From Terriglobia bacterium (lineage in GTDB: Bacteria; Acidobacteriota; Terriglobia; UBA7540): DNA of 37,313 bases. The notes beneath the pieces were generated by a model. The model was given only the letters and a program-made list of their open reading frames with translations. It did no database searches and was not told the DNA's origin. Below, one piece after another: positions 7,737 to 16,357 of this stretch; positions within the stretch are counted from its first letter, which is position 1, and each line of letters opens with the position of its first letter. The stretch covers positions 1-37,313 of the forward strand of contig JAIQGH010000064.1 in assembly GCA_020072655.1 (NCBI GenBank), given 5' to 3'. A program made the translations under genes and the position numbers.

Positions 7737-8668
7737 TGCCAAAGTTTGCGTTGCGTTACCCCTACTTCATCATCGTGGTTTGCCTCATCGTTGCGGTGGT
7801 TGGCGTGACCAGCTTGGTACGCATGCCGGTCGATCTGTTCCCGACGATCAACATTCCGGAAGTCGTCGTAGCCACCTTTTACAATGGCATGCCGCCTGAA
7901 GATATCGAGACGGAAATCACCGGCCGCTTCGAACGGTTTTTCACCCTCGGCGCCGGGATCGACCACATGGAATCCCGTTCGCTGCCCGGCGCCAGCATCA
8001 TCAAAATCTACTTTCGGCCGGGGACGAGTGCAGACTCAGATGTGGACGAGATCTCGAACTTGGCGATGGCCGACTTGCGGCGCCTCCCCCCAGGCACCCT
8101 CCCGCCGGTGGTAATGAAGTTCGACGCCTCCAGCCTCCCGGTCTGCCTGATCACTTTGAAAGGCCAAGGCCTTAACGAGACGCAACTGCGGGACCTGGGC
8201 CAGTTCGCGGTTCGGAACCAGGTTGCCACCGCGCCGGGCGCCTCCGTGCCGCCACCCTTCGGCGGAAAGTACCGGCAGATCATGGTGTACGTCGATCCGT
8301 TGAAGTTGCAGGCGAACGGGTTGAGTCCGATGGACGTCGTGCGAGCGGTGAACAACGCTAATCTGATCCTCCCCGCCGGCGACGCCAAGATCGGGCCTTA
8401 TGATTACAACATCTACACGAATAGCCAGATCCAGGATGTCGTCGACATTAACAGCGTCCCCTTAAAGACGGTGGGGGAACGGTCGGTCACGGTCGGGGAC
8501 GTGGGTCGGGCGGAAGACGCCTCAACGATTCAGACGAACATTGTCAGGGTCGATGGTCAGAAGTCCGTTTACCTGCCCATTATGAAGCAGGGCGGCGATA
8601 CGAACACCATCTCCGTCGTGAATACCGTCAAAGCGGTGGTTTCCCATCTCTATGACGTTCCGGAATAA
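7736..8668 (+). CDS. RND permease, N-terminal piece, ended by premature in-frame TAA
   Basis: These 310 residues correspond to the first third of an HAE1-type RND pump of about 1050 residues. Present are TM1 (YFIIVVCLIVAVVGVTSL), the PN1 and PN2 porter subdomains, and the start of the region leading to TM2. The product stops at TAA 8666-8668 after LYDVPE. The same reading frame continues without a shift into the rest of the permease at 8681, so this is a nonsense codon, not a frameshift. The upstream overlap with the adaptor stop (TAATG) confirms the start. Alone this piece has only one TM helix and cannot form a pump. Confidence 0.85.
   Translation: MPKFALRYPYFIIVVCLIVAVVGVTSLVRMPVDLFPTINIPEVVVATFYNGMPPEDIETEITGRFERFFTLGAGIDHMESRSLPGASIIKIYFRPGTSADSDVDEISNLAMADLRRLPPGTLPPVVMKFDASSLPVCLITLKGQGLNETQLRDLGQFAVRNQVATAPGASVPPPFGGKYRQIMVYVDPLKLQANGLSPMDVVRAVNNANLILPAGDAKIGPYDYNIYTNSQIQDVVDINSVPLKTVGERSVTVGDVGRAEDASTIQTNIVRVDGQKSVYLPIMKQGGDTNTISVVNTVKAVVSHLYDVPE
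8666..8668 (+). other. In-frame TAA interrupting the RND permease
   Basis: Reading through this codon gives DVPE-stop-LVTRVVFDQSRF in one frame, matching the expected continuous family sequence. A single base change from several sense codons (for example TCA, CAA, GAA or AAA) would create it. It is either a true nonsense mutation, a sequence error or a recoded stop. Confidence 0.85.
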
Positions 8669-8680
8669 CTGGTAACGCGC

Positions 8681-10909
8681 GTGGTGTTCGATCAATCGCG
8701 GTTTGTCAAGACGGCCATCGGCACCCTGGTGCACGAGGGAGCGATCGGCTTATTGCTCACGGGCCTCATGGTGCTGATCTTCCTAGGGAGTCTGCGTGCC
8801 ACGGCGGCCGTCTTCCTCTCCATACCGCTTTCGGCGCTGGCCGCAATCATCCTGCTTTATTTTGGCGGCAGTTCGATCAACAGCATGGTGCTGGCAGGAT
8901 TGGCCATCGTCTTTTCGCGCTTGATTGACAACTCGGTAATCGTCCTGGAGAACATCTTTCGGCACCTGGAATTGGGGGAGCGTCCTGAGGTCGCCGCTGA
9001 GAAGGGGGGCCAGGAGGTCTCGATGGCTGTTCTGGCGGCCACGCTTACCAGTTCCGTGGTCTTTTTCCCGGTGACCTTCCTCTATGGTGTCAGCCGGTTC
9101 TTGTTTTCGGCACTGGCGCTGGCGGTGGTGCTGGCGCTGTTTGCTTCTTACTTTGTTGCCATGACGGTAGTCCCGCTCTTTTGCGCCAAATTGATCAAAG
9201 GCCACCCTGCGGGGGAAAAAGCTACTCGACCGCTGGAAGAAGCGAGCACGGAGTTTGCCCCACCCGTGAAGTCGTGGGGAAGCCGATTCAACAGTGCCTT
9301 CCACCGCCGCTTCACACAGGCACTCGATTGGTACGAAGGGCAGGTCCGGCGGGCCCTGGTCCGGCCGGTGAAAGTAGTGGCGGCCGTGACCGGAGCCTTC
9401 CTTCTGAGTCTCGCGATTTATCCTTTCCTGGGCGTGTCGTTCTTTCCCAGAACCGATGCGGGACAGTTCGTAATCAACCTGAAGGCTCCTTCCGGAACTC
9501 GTATCGAATTAAGTAATCGGCTGGTGACGCAGGTGGAGCAGATCGTGCGTGAGGTTATTCGACCGAAGGACCTCAAGCTGATTGTATCGAATATCGGCGT
9601 GATCCCGGGTTTCTCCTCAATTTACGCCAGCAACTCGGGACCCCACACGGCCACCATCCAGGTTGCCCTGACGGAGGACCACAAAGTCGGCAGTTACGAG
9701 TACATGGACCGCGTTCGGGCGCGACTGGCCTCGGAGATGCCTGAAGTCAGTGCCTTCCTTCAAACGGGAGGGCTCCAGGACGCCGTGCTGAACCAGGGGC
9801 TACCCGCCCCCATCGACGTCCAAGTGAGCGGCTCGGACCTCGAACAAAACGACAAGGTAGCCATTGACCTCGCCAATGCCATCCACCGGGTGCCAGGAGT
9901 CAGCGACGTCTATATTCCTCAAGATCTGGACTATCCGGCTCTCCGCTTGGACGTCGACCGTGTGCGCGCCAGTGAACTTGGTCTGAGCCAGAAGGAAGTG
10001 ATTGACAATGTCATCACGGCCCTCACCTCGAACGGAATGATCGCGCCGAGCTACTGGATTGATCCCAGGACAGGCAATGACTACATGCTGACCGTCCAGT
10101 ACCCGGAGCGCAGAATCAACGACCTGCTGGATGTGAAAGCCATCCCTCTGCGTGCAGCAGGTCAGAAAGAGCCGGCGCTCCTCGATGCGGTCAGCAAGGT
10201 CGCCCGCAGCGAGTCACCAACCGAGGTCGATCATTATCAGATTCAGCGGGTCATCGATGTCTATGTCACGCCGGCGGGTGAAGATCTCGGCAAGGTCGCC
10301 AGCGCCATCGACAAAATCATCGCCCGGGCGCGGCTCCCCGAAGGGCTGCGTGTCAATCTGCGGGGGATGGTGCAGGGCATGAGAGCCTCCTTCCGGAGCT
10401 TCGGGGTGGGCCTTTTGCTGTCTCTTGTGCTGTTGTACCTCATCCTGGTGGCTCAGTTCCGTTCCTTCCTCGACCCGTTCCTCATTCTGCTGGCTGTCCC
10501 GACAGGCATCATCGGCGTCCTGGTGACCCTGTTCGTCACGGGCACGACCTTGAATGTGCAGTCCCTGATGGGCATCGTCATGATGGTAGGCATCGTCGTG
10601 TCGAATAGTATCTTGATTGTGGAGTTCGCCCATCGGCTCGAAGAAGGCGCCAGCTCGATCCGTGACGCGGTGATTGCCGCTTGCCGCGTACGCCTGCGCC
10701 CGATTCTCATGACTTCGCTGGCTACCCTCGTGGGTCTGTTGCCCATGGCCTTCAAGTTGGAGGCCGGAAGCGAAGCTTACCGGCCGCTGGCGATCGCCAT
10801 CATCGGCGGCCTGACATTTTCCGTGATCTTGACAATCTTTGTCCTTCCCTCCGCCTACTTGCTCGTCTACGGGAGGAAGGAAATTCGCTCCTCAGCGAGC
10901 CAGTCCTAG
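8681..10909 (+). CDS. RND permease, C-terminal piece (in frame with the N-terminal piece)
   Basis: These 742 residues carry TM2-TM6, the second porter repeat and TM7-TM12 of the same permease. GTG 8681 is only the first possible codon after the stop, and there is no ribosome site for it. In TM4 the proton-relay motif reads RLIDNSVIVLEN, so the second Asp of the AcrB pair (D408) is Asn. In TM10 the motif is GIVVSNSILIVEF, with Ser where AcrB has K940. Such D-N-S variants occur in part of the HAE1 family, so coupling may differ from AcrB. The stop overlaps the AGGAGG ribosome site of the downstream channel gene. With the piece at 7736 it makes a full-length protein of about 1057 residues if the TAA is read. 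Confidence 0.85.
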   Translation: MVFDQSRFVKTAIGTLVHEGAIGLLLTGLMVLIFLGSLRATAAVFLSIPLSALAAIILLYFGGSSINSMVLAGLAIVFSRLIDNSVIVLENIFRHLELGERPEVAAEKGGQEVSMAVLAATLTSSVVFFPVTFLYGVSRFLFSALALAVVLALFASYFVAMTVVPLFCAKLIKGHPAGEKATRPLEEASTEFAPPVKSWGSRFNSAFHRRFTQALDWYEGQVRRALVRPVKVVAAVTGAFLLSLAIYPFLGVSFFPRTDAGQFVINLKAPSGTRIELSNRLVTQVEQIVREVIRPKDLKLIVSNIGVIPGFSSIYASNSGPHTATIQVALTEDHKVGSYEYMDRVRARLASEMPEVSAFLQTGGLQDAVLNQGLPAPIDVQVSGSDLEQNDKVAIDLANAIHRVPGVSDVYIPQDLDYPALRLDVDRVRASELGLSQKEVIDNVITALTSNGMIAPSYWIDPRTGNDYMLTVQYPERRINDLLDVKAIPLRAAGQKEPALLDAVSKVARSESPTEVDHYQIQRVIDVYVTPAGEDLGKVASAIDKIIARARLPEGLRVNLRGMVQGMRASFRSFGVGLLLSLVLLYLILVAQFRSFLDPFLILLAVPTGIIGVLVTLFVTGTTLNVQSLMGIVMMVGIVVSNSILIVEFAHRLEEGASSIRDAVIAACRVRLRPILMTSLATLVGLLPMAFKLEAGSEAYRPLAIAIIGGLTFSVILTIFVLPSAYLLVYGRKEIRSSASQS

Positions 10910-10922
10910 GAGGCACCCGATA

Positions 10923-12281
10923 ATGTTCAAACCCAGGGCAACTCTCTGGGCGGCAATTTTCAGCGTCGGGCTCGCCAGCGCTGCTGCCCAGACTCCGCCA
11001 ACCTCGCCCCTGCCTCAAGGGCCGCAAACCTCCCAAGCAGGCCAGGCTACTCCGCCGCCTCCGACTCTAACTTTGAAGCAAGCCGCGGCGATCGCGCTCA
11101 AGAACCACCCCCGAGTCCTGGCTGCACAACTCACCGCCCTAGCGTCCTATCAGGTAGCCAGGCAGACCCAGGCCGCTTATTTTCCAGGTGTCTTCGGAAA
11201 TGTGACCGGCGCTGCGGCTGACCGCAACAGTCGGATCGGGGCAGGGCTCTTCAGCAACCCCCGCATTCTCTCGCGTTTTGCCCAAGGAATTACCCTTAGC
11301 CAGCTCATTACGGACTCCGGCCGCACACCGAACTTGGTGGCCAGCTCGAAACTCCAGGCGCAAGCTGAGGAGCAGAACGCGCAGGCCACTCGTGACGACG
11401 TTACGTTGCGAGTGGAGCAGGCCTACTTCAACGTGCTGCGCGCCCAGGCCCTGGTGAAAGTGGCCCAGCAGACGGTGGCGGCGCGTCAACTGGTGCTGGA
11501 CCAGGTGACGGCGCTCGCCAAAAGCAAATTGAAGTCGGAACTGGACGTCACTTTTGCCAGCGTGAATCTGGCGGAGGCAAAACTGCTCCTGATCAGCGCG
11601 CAGAACGGGCTGGACACGTCCTTCGCGGAGCTTTCGCGGGCTCTCGGCTTCCAACAGGAGCAGCGCTACGCTTTGGTGGAAGAGCCCCTTCCTTCCTCAA
11701 CGCCCTCCGACGCCAACGCACTCGTTCAAGAAGCGATGACCCATCGGCCGGAATTGATTGGCCAGCGGCTCACTCGGGACGCGGCGATTAAGTTCGAAAG
11801 AGCGGAGAGAGACCTTTCCTTTCCTACGGTGAGCCTCGTGGGATCGGCGGGGTTCATTCCGGAGGTATCGAATCTGGTCCCCGTGCCCGATCACTATGAA
11901 GCTGCCGCCATCAACGTCGAGATCCCAATCTTTAATGGCCATCTCTTTGCCGCGCGCAGGGCTGCAGCCAACCTCAGGGCGCAAGCCGAGGCGCAGAGGC
12001 TCCGCGACCTGGAAGACCGCATCGCTCGCGATGTGAGAGCAGCCTGGGCGGATTCGACCACCGCCTTTCAGCGCTTGGCGGTGACTGAACAGCTGCTCAA
12101 GCAGGCCGTGCTGTCCCTGGACTTGGCGCAGGCAAGGTACAACCTGGGATTGGGTTCAATTGTCGAACTCACCCAGGCCCAGCTCAACCTGACCCAGGCG
12201 CAGATTGAACAAGCCAGCGCGAAATACGACTACCAGATTCAACGGGCCCTCCTCGATTACCAGCTCGGGCTGATGCACTGA
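10923..12281 (+). CDS. TolC-like outer-membrane efflux channel
   Basis: This 452-residue outer-membrane factor completes the RND system. ATG 10923 is chosen over upstream in-frame codons because AGGAGG lies at 10908-10913 and a signal peptide follows (cleavage after ASAAA or SAAAQ, about residues 20-23). A Pro/Gln-rich spacer is followed by two OEP repeats: LTLKQAAAIALKNHPRVLAA begins the first, and AMTHRPELIGQRL then EIPIFNGHLFAARRAAANLRA belong to the second. A long helical end has QARYNLGLGSIVELTQAQLN. Only 13 bp separate it from the permease stop, so it is in the same operon. Confidence 0.9.
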   Translation: MFKPRATLWAAIFSVGLASAAAQTPPTSPLPQGPQTSQAGQATPPPPTLTLKQAAAIALKNHPRVLAAQLTALASYQVARQTQAAYFPGVFGNVTGAAADRNSRIGAGLFSNPRILSRFAQGITLSQLITDSGRTPNLVASSKLQAQAEEQNAQATRDDVTLRVEQAYFNVLRAQALVKVAQQTVAARQLVLDQVTALAKSKLKSELDVTFASVNLAEAKLLLISAQNGLDTSFAELSRALGFQQEQRYALVEEPLPSSTPSDANALVQEAMTHRPELIGQRLTRDAAIKFERAERDLSFPTVSLVGSAGFIPEVSNLVPVPDHYEAAAINVEIPIFNGHLFAARRAAANLRAQAEAQRLRDLEDRIARDVRAAWADSTTAFQRLAVTEQLLKQAVLSLDLAQARYNLGLGSIVELTQAQLNLTQAQIEQASAKYDYQIQRALLDYQLGLMH

Positions 12282-12294
12282 AAACCTTCCTCGT

Positions 12295-12315
12295 GGACAC
12301 GGTGCACGGGTGTCC
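12295..12315 (+). terminator. Weak hairpin after the efflux operon
   Basis: A 6-bp stem GGACAC/GTGTCC with a 9-nt loop is followed by TTCTC. It lies 13 bp after the TolC-like stop and before the Pho-controlled pst operon. The stem is short, so termination here is a guess. Confidence 0.35.
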
Positions 12316-12515
12316 TTCTCGGCGAAGAGCCCAGTCGAGCAATGCGGGTCTCCCACCACCAAAAGTTTCGCGCGCAGTTCATAGACGGGTAATACCCGTG
12401 TAACCGCGGATGGCCATACTCGTACCGACGTGCAATAAGACAAAATGAGCGCAGTAATGCTGAGTCCAGTTCTGTTTCCTGTTATTGAGAGCTGGGGAGG
12501 GCCTTTGCGTCCCTT
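12316..12515. other. Intergenic region before pstS
   Basis: This lies between the efflux operon and the pst Pho box. Only antisense shadow frames are present. A TACCCGTGTAACC-like stretch near 12392 weakly recalls a Pho unit but is not in phase. I see no gene. Confidence 0.5.
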
Positions 12516-12555
12516 CGTTAATGCAGCTTAACAGAGGCTTAACCTGCCTGTAACA
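12516..12555 (+). promoter_or_regulatory. Pho box upstream of pstSCAB-phoU
   Basis: Units with an 11-bp period are CGTTAAT at 12516, CTTAACA at 12527, CTTAACC at 12538 and TGTAACA at 12549. The ribosome site GAGGAGG follows at about 12574 and ATG at 12588. Because the pst operon is a standard PhoB target, this site anchors reading the other three phased-repeat sites as Pho boxes. Confidence 0.82.
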
Positions 12556-12587
12556 AAGAAAATCCAATCTATTGAGGAGGATTCCAC

Positions 12588-13628
12588 ATGAGGAAGTTCT
12601 TGGCATGCGTGACTGTTCTAGGCGCCGTCCTGTCTTTGGGGGTTGGAACGGTTGCATCAGCGCCACCATCGCCTGACGCGGCATTGATCAACGGGGCGGG
12701 GGCGACGTTTCCATACCCGATTTACTCCAAGTGGTTCGACGAATATCACAAGCTTCATGGGGATCTGCAGATCAATTACCAGTCCATTGGCTCGGGCGGG
12801 GGCATCCGCCAGCTTCAATCGGGGACCGTCGACTTTGGCGCCTCCGACATGCCTCTGAACGACCAGATGCTGAACGACTTTAAGTTTAAGGTCCTACACT
12901 TTCCGACCGTGCTCGGGGCGGTTGTCCCGACCTACAACATCCCGGGTGTGAGCCAGGAATTAAAGTTCACCCCGGAGGCGTTGGCCGGGATTTACCAGGG
13001 AAAGATCACCAAGTGGAATGACGGCGCGCTGACGAGCGCCAATCCTGGCGTAAATCTTCCCGGCGAGGACATCGTAGTGGTGCACCGTTCCGACGGCAGC
13101 GGGACGACATTTGTTTGGACGGATTATCTTTCGAAGGTCAGCCAAGATTGGGCAAACAAAGTGGGAAAGAACACTTCCGTGAATTGGCCCGTCGGTTTGG
13201 GGGGCAAGGGAAATGAAGGCGTCGCTGGCTTGGTCAAGCAGACGCCCAACTCGATCGGCTACGTTGAGCTGATTTACGCCATCCAGAACAAGCTCCCGTA
13301 TGGGAGTGTCCGGAATGCGGCAGGCGTGTTCGTCAAGGCAGAGCTTTCCAGCGTTACGGCCGCTGCGGGCTCGGTGGCTAAATCGATGCCTGCGGATTTT
13401 CGCGTTTCCATTACCAACGCGCCCGGAAAGGCGGCGTATCCGATTTGCAGCTTCACTTATCTCCTGGTTCCCGAGAGCATTCCTGAGGCGTCAAAGAGGG
13501 ACGCCATCAAGGAATTCCTCCACTGGATGCTGACGGATGGGCAGAAGGACGCTGAGCCTCTCGCTTACGCCCGCCTTCCGAAGGAAGTGGTCGACAAAGA
13601 GTTGAGGGCCATTTCCGAGATCAAATAG
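12588..13628 (+). CDS. pstS: Phosphate ABC transporter, periplasmic phosphate-binding protein PstS
   Basis: This 346-residue high-affinity phosphate-binding protein carries a signal peptide (residues 1-24, ending TVASA) and no lipobox. Phosphate-contacting elements are visible: INGAGATFPYPIYSKW at the mature N terminus, IGSGGGIRQL, VDFGASDMPL, and VHRSDGSGTTFVWTDYL, in which the RSDGSGTT loop is the classic anion site. Length and end (EFLHWMLTDGQKDAEPLAYARLP) are normal. It is the first gene of the operon, with a strong GAGGAGG ribosome site and a Pho box. One base separates it from pstC. Confidence 0.96.
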   Translation: MRKFLACVTVLGAVLSLGVGTVASAPPSPDAALINGAGATFPYPIYSKWFDEYHKLHGDLQINYQSIGSGGGIRQLQSGTVDFGASDMPLNDQMLNDFKFKVLHFPTVLGAVVPTYNIPGVSQELKFTPEALAGIYQGKITKWNDGALTSANPGVNLPGEDIVVVHRSDGSGTTFVWTDYLSKVSQDWANKVGKNTSVNWPVGLGGKGNEGVAGLVKQTPNSIGYVELIYAIQNKLPYGSVRNAAGVFVKAELSSVTAAAGSVAKSMPADFRVSITNAPGKAAYPICSFTYLLVPESIPEASKRDAIKEFLHWMLTDGQKDAEPLAYARLPKEVVDKELRAISEIK

Positions 13629-13629
13629 C

Positions 13630-14613
13630 ATGGCCAGCACAGCAGTTGCGGTCGGAGGCGCGCCCCGCCCGGGGCGGGTGCGCGCCTTCCTTTTGCGCCT
13701 TCGAAGCGGGGACGAGATCGCGCATCTCATCACCCTCATTTTCGCCTCCGCCATTTTTCTGGTCACTGTTCTGCTCGTCTTCGAGCTTTATCGGAACTCC
13801 GCCCTGGCGCGCGAAAAGTTCGGCTGGCAGTTCTTCTACTCGCGAACCTGGGATCCGGTTTTCGAACAGTTCGGGGCTTTGCCTTTCATCTTCGGCACGG
13901 TGGTGACGTCAGCGGTGGGGCTGCTGATGGCGGTCCCGCTGGGCGTGGGCGCGGCCATCTTCCTGGCGGAGATGGCCCCCGCGCGCGTTTCCGACGCGCT
14001 CACTTTTGTCATCGAACTGCTGGCGGCGGTTCCGAGTGTCATCTACGGCCTACTGGCCATCTTCACCCTGGTGCCGCTGCTACGGACCACCGTGCAGCCC
14101 TTTCTAAAGCGAACACTCGGTTTTCTTCCCCTCTTCCAAGGACCTGCCTACGGCGTGGGGTTGCTGGCTGCCGGGCTCATCCTCGCCATCATGATTGTTC
14201 CCTTTATCGTTTCGATATCGCGCGAGGTACTGCTGGCCGTCCCGGTCGAGCAGCGAGAGGCGGCGTTGGCGCTGGGCGCCACGCGCTGGGAGTCAACCTG
14301 GAAGGTCGTGGTCCCTTACGCGCGGGCCGGTATCCTGGGATCGATTTTCCTGGCGATGGCGCGCGCGCTGGGAGAAACGATGGCCGTCACCATGGTCATT
14401 GGCAACGATCCCAAAATCTCCTCCTCGTTGTTCGCGCCGGGCTATTCCATTGCCGCGGTCATCGCCAATGAATTCACGGAGGCGACTGGCGACCTTTACG
14501 TTCACGCCCTGATTGAGCTGGGCTTGGTGCTCTTTATTCTGACGATCGTTCTCAACGGCCTGGCGCGCTTGCTCATCTTGGCAACGCATCGGAAGGGGAC
14601 CGCGCATCCATGA
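13630..14613 (+). CDS. pstC: Phosphate ABC transporter permease PstC
   Basis: This 327-residue inner-membrane permease pairs with PstA to form the phosphate channel. There are six TM helices, the first at about 37-58. The cytoplasmic EAA loop that contacts PstB reads VPVEQREAALALGATRWESTW. AVPSVIYGLLAIF is typical of PstC/PstA. It begins one base after the pstS stop and overlaps pstA by ATGA. No unusual residues were seen. Confidence 0.95.
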   Translation: MASTAVAVGGAPRPGRVRAFLLRLRSGDEIAHLITLIFASAIFLVTVLLVFELYRNSALAREKFGWQFFYSRTWDPVFEQFGALPFIFGTVVTSAVGLLMAVPLGVGAAIFLAEMAPARVSDALTFVIELLAAVPSVIYGLLAIFTLVPLLRTTVQPFLKRTLGFLPLFQGPAYGVGLLAAGLILAIMIVPFIVSISREVLLAVPVEQREAALALGATRWESTWKVVVPYARAGILGSIFLAMARALGETMAVTMVIGNDPKISSSLFAPGYSIAAVIANEFTEATGDLYVHALIELGLVLFILTIVLNGLARLLILATHRKGTAHP

Positions 14614-15461
14614 ACTACCGGACGCTCTGGAGAAAATCCGTCAACGCCGTCATGTTCAGCCTGACCGGGCTTGCGACCGTCCTGACCGTCTCGGTGCTCT
14701 TTTTCATCCTCGGCTACCTGGTGTGGTACGGCGGGCGGGCCATCAATTGGGACTTCTTCACGAAGCTGCCGAAACCCGTGGGAGAGACCGGCGGCGGCAT
14801 GGCCAACGCCATCGTCGGAAGTGTCAAGCTGTTGCTCCTGGCGACCCTGACCGGAGTTCCCATCGGCTTCATGGGCGGCGTTTATCTGGCGGAGTTTGGT
14901 GGGAAAACCTTTTCGTTTCTGCTTCGGTACACGACGGACCTGCTGAACGGCGTGCCTTCAATCGTGATGGGGATCTTTGCATACACCATGGTCGTTCTCC
15001 CCATGAAGCATTTTTCAACCCTGGCCGGTGGGCTGGCGCTGGGCGTGATGATGATTCCTATCGCTGTGCGCAGCACGGAGGAATTTCTGCGCACCGTGCC
15101 GGTCACCCTGCGAGAGGGGGCTCTGGCCTTGGGAGCATGTAAATGGAAAGCCATCACGACGGTCGTGATTCCAGCGGCGATCCGGGGCATCCTGACCGGA
15201 ATCATCCTCGACCTGGCCCGCGTGGCGGGCGAGACAGCGCCTCTGCTCTTCACTGCTTTTAACAACCGATTCTGGAGTCCGGGATGGAATCAACCCACGG
15301 CGTCGCTTCCCGTCATGATCTTTACTTATGCCATAGCTCCTTATGAAGACTGGCACCGGCAGGCTTGGGCGGCAGGACTGGTTTTGTTAGGGTTGGTGTT
15401 ACTTACCAACATCACGGCACGCGTGGTGCTGGCTCGAAAACTCTCTTCGGCGGCGGGCTAA
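14610..15461 (+). CDS. pstA: Phosphate ABC transporter permease PstA
   Basis: This 283-residue second permease subunit has six TM helices and the PstA signatures LLNGVPSIVMGIFAYTM and an EAA loop RTVPVTLREGALALGACKW. It also carries RVAGETAPLLFTAFNNRFW, which is characteristic of PstA. It starts inside the pstC stop (ATGA overlap) and ends 3 bp before pstB, so the subunits are made together. Confidence 0.95.
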   Translation: MNYRTLWRKSVNAVMFSLTGLATVLTVSVLFFILGYLVWYGGRAINWDFFTKLPKPVGETGGGMANAIVGSVKLLLLATLTGVPIGFMGGVYLAEFGGKTFSFLLRYTTDLLNGVPSIVMGIFAYTMVVLPMKHFSTLAGGLALGVMMIPIAVRSTEEFLRTVPVTLREGALALGACKWKAITTVVIPAAIRGILTGIILDLARVAGETAPLLFTAFNNRFWSPGWNQPTASLPVMIFTYAIAPYEDWHRQAWAAGLVLLGLVLLTNITARVVLARKLSSAAG

Positions 15462-15464
15462 AAT

Positions 15465-16301
15465 ATGGGCGTGACTATGGACCCCCTTCTCGTAACTGCG
15501 ACGGCCGGCAAAGACCAACCGGAGAAGTCGCGGACGACACACCCTGCGAAGACACAAGCCAAGCTCCGGGTGGTCGATCTGAATTTCTATTACGGCAAAG
15601 TCCAGGCCCTGCACGCCATTAGCTTGGACATCGCGGCAAACCGCATCACGGCGCTGATTGGGCCGTCGGGATGCGGGAAGTCAACGTTCCTGCGCAGCCT
15701 GAACCGCATGCACGAGATGGTCCGCCACGCTCGTGCGGAAGGCCAAATCTTGCTGGACAACCAGAACGCGCTGGAAATGGAAGTTTCACAATTACGCCGG
15801 CGTGTGGGGATGGTCTTCCAAAAATCCAATCCCTTCCCGAAATCTATCTTCGACAATGTTGCCTACGGCTTGAGGGTGAACGGCTTGAAAGGTAAAGGGA
15901 CACTCCGGGAAGCCGTGGAACGAAGCCTAGTGCGTGCTGCCCTCTGGGATGAGGTCAAAGACAAGCTCCACAAGTCGGCTTACGCGATTTCCGGAGGTCA
16001 GCAGCAGCGGCTCTGTATCGCGCGCGCCCTGGCAGTCGATCCGGAGGTGCTGCTTCTTGACGAGCCGTGCTCAGCCCTCGACCCCATCGCCACCGCGAAG
16101 ATCGAAGAGCTTTTGTTCGAACTCAAGAACCAGTGTACCATTGTGATTGTCACCCACAACATGCAGCAGGCGGCGAGGGTGGCGGACTTCACGGGATTCT
16201 TCCTGCTGGGTGAGCTCATCGAATTCAATGAAACGGGGATCATCTTCAAGACGCCCGCAAAGAAGGAGACCGAGGACTACATCACCGGCCGCTTCGGATA
16301 A
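15465..16301 (+). CDS. pstB: Phosphate ABC transporter ATPase PstB
   Basis: This 278-residue ATP-binding subunit has a Walker A (GPSGCGKST, about 66-74), a Q-loop ([15 protein letters not shown]), the signature ISGGQQQRL (about 175-183), Walker B with catalytic Glu (LLLDEP, about 196-201), a D-loop (SALDP) and a switch His (IVTHNM). The C-terminal [10 protein letters not shown] is the usual PstB end. The N terminus carries a polar extension of about 30 residues before the domain. ATG 15465 or ATG 15477 could be the start. Phosphate uptake and, with PhoU, repression of PhoR are its known family roles. Confidence 0.95.
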   Translation: MGVTMDPLLVTATAGKDQPEKSRTTHPAKTQAKLRVVDLNFYYGKVQALHAISLDIAANRITALIGPSGCGKSTFLRSLNRMHEMVRHARAEGQILLDNQNALEMEVSQLRRRVGMVFQKSNPFPKSIFDNVAYGLRVNGLKGKGTLREAVERSLVRAALWDEVKDKLHKSAYAISGGQQQRLCIARALAVDPEVLLLDEPCSALDPIATAKIEELLFELKNQCTIVIVTHNMQQAARVADFTGFFLLGELIEFNETGIIFKTPAKKETEDYITGRFG

Positions 16302-16357
16302 ACGGGTGAGCGCACGACACTTCGGCGGCGGATCCAGGCTGTGGGGTACGGAGGACC

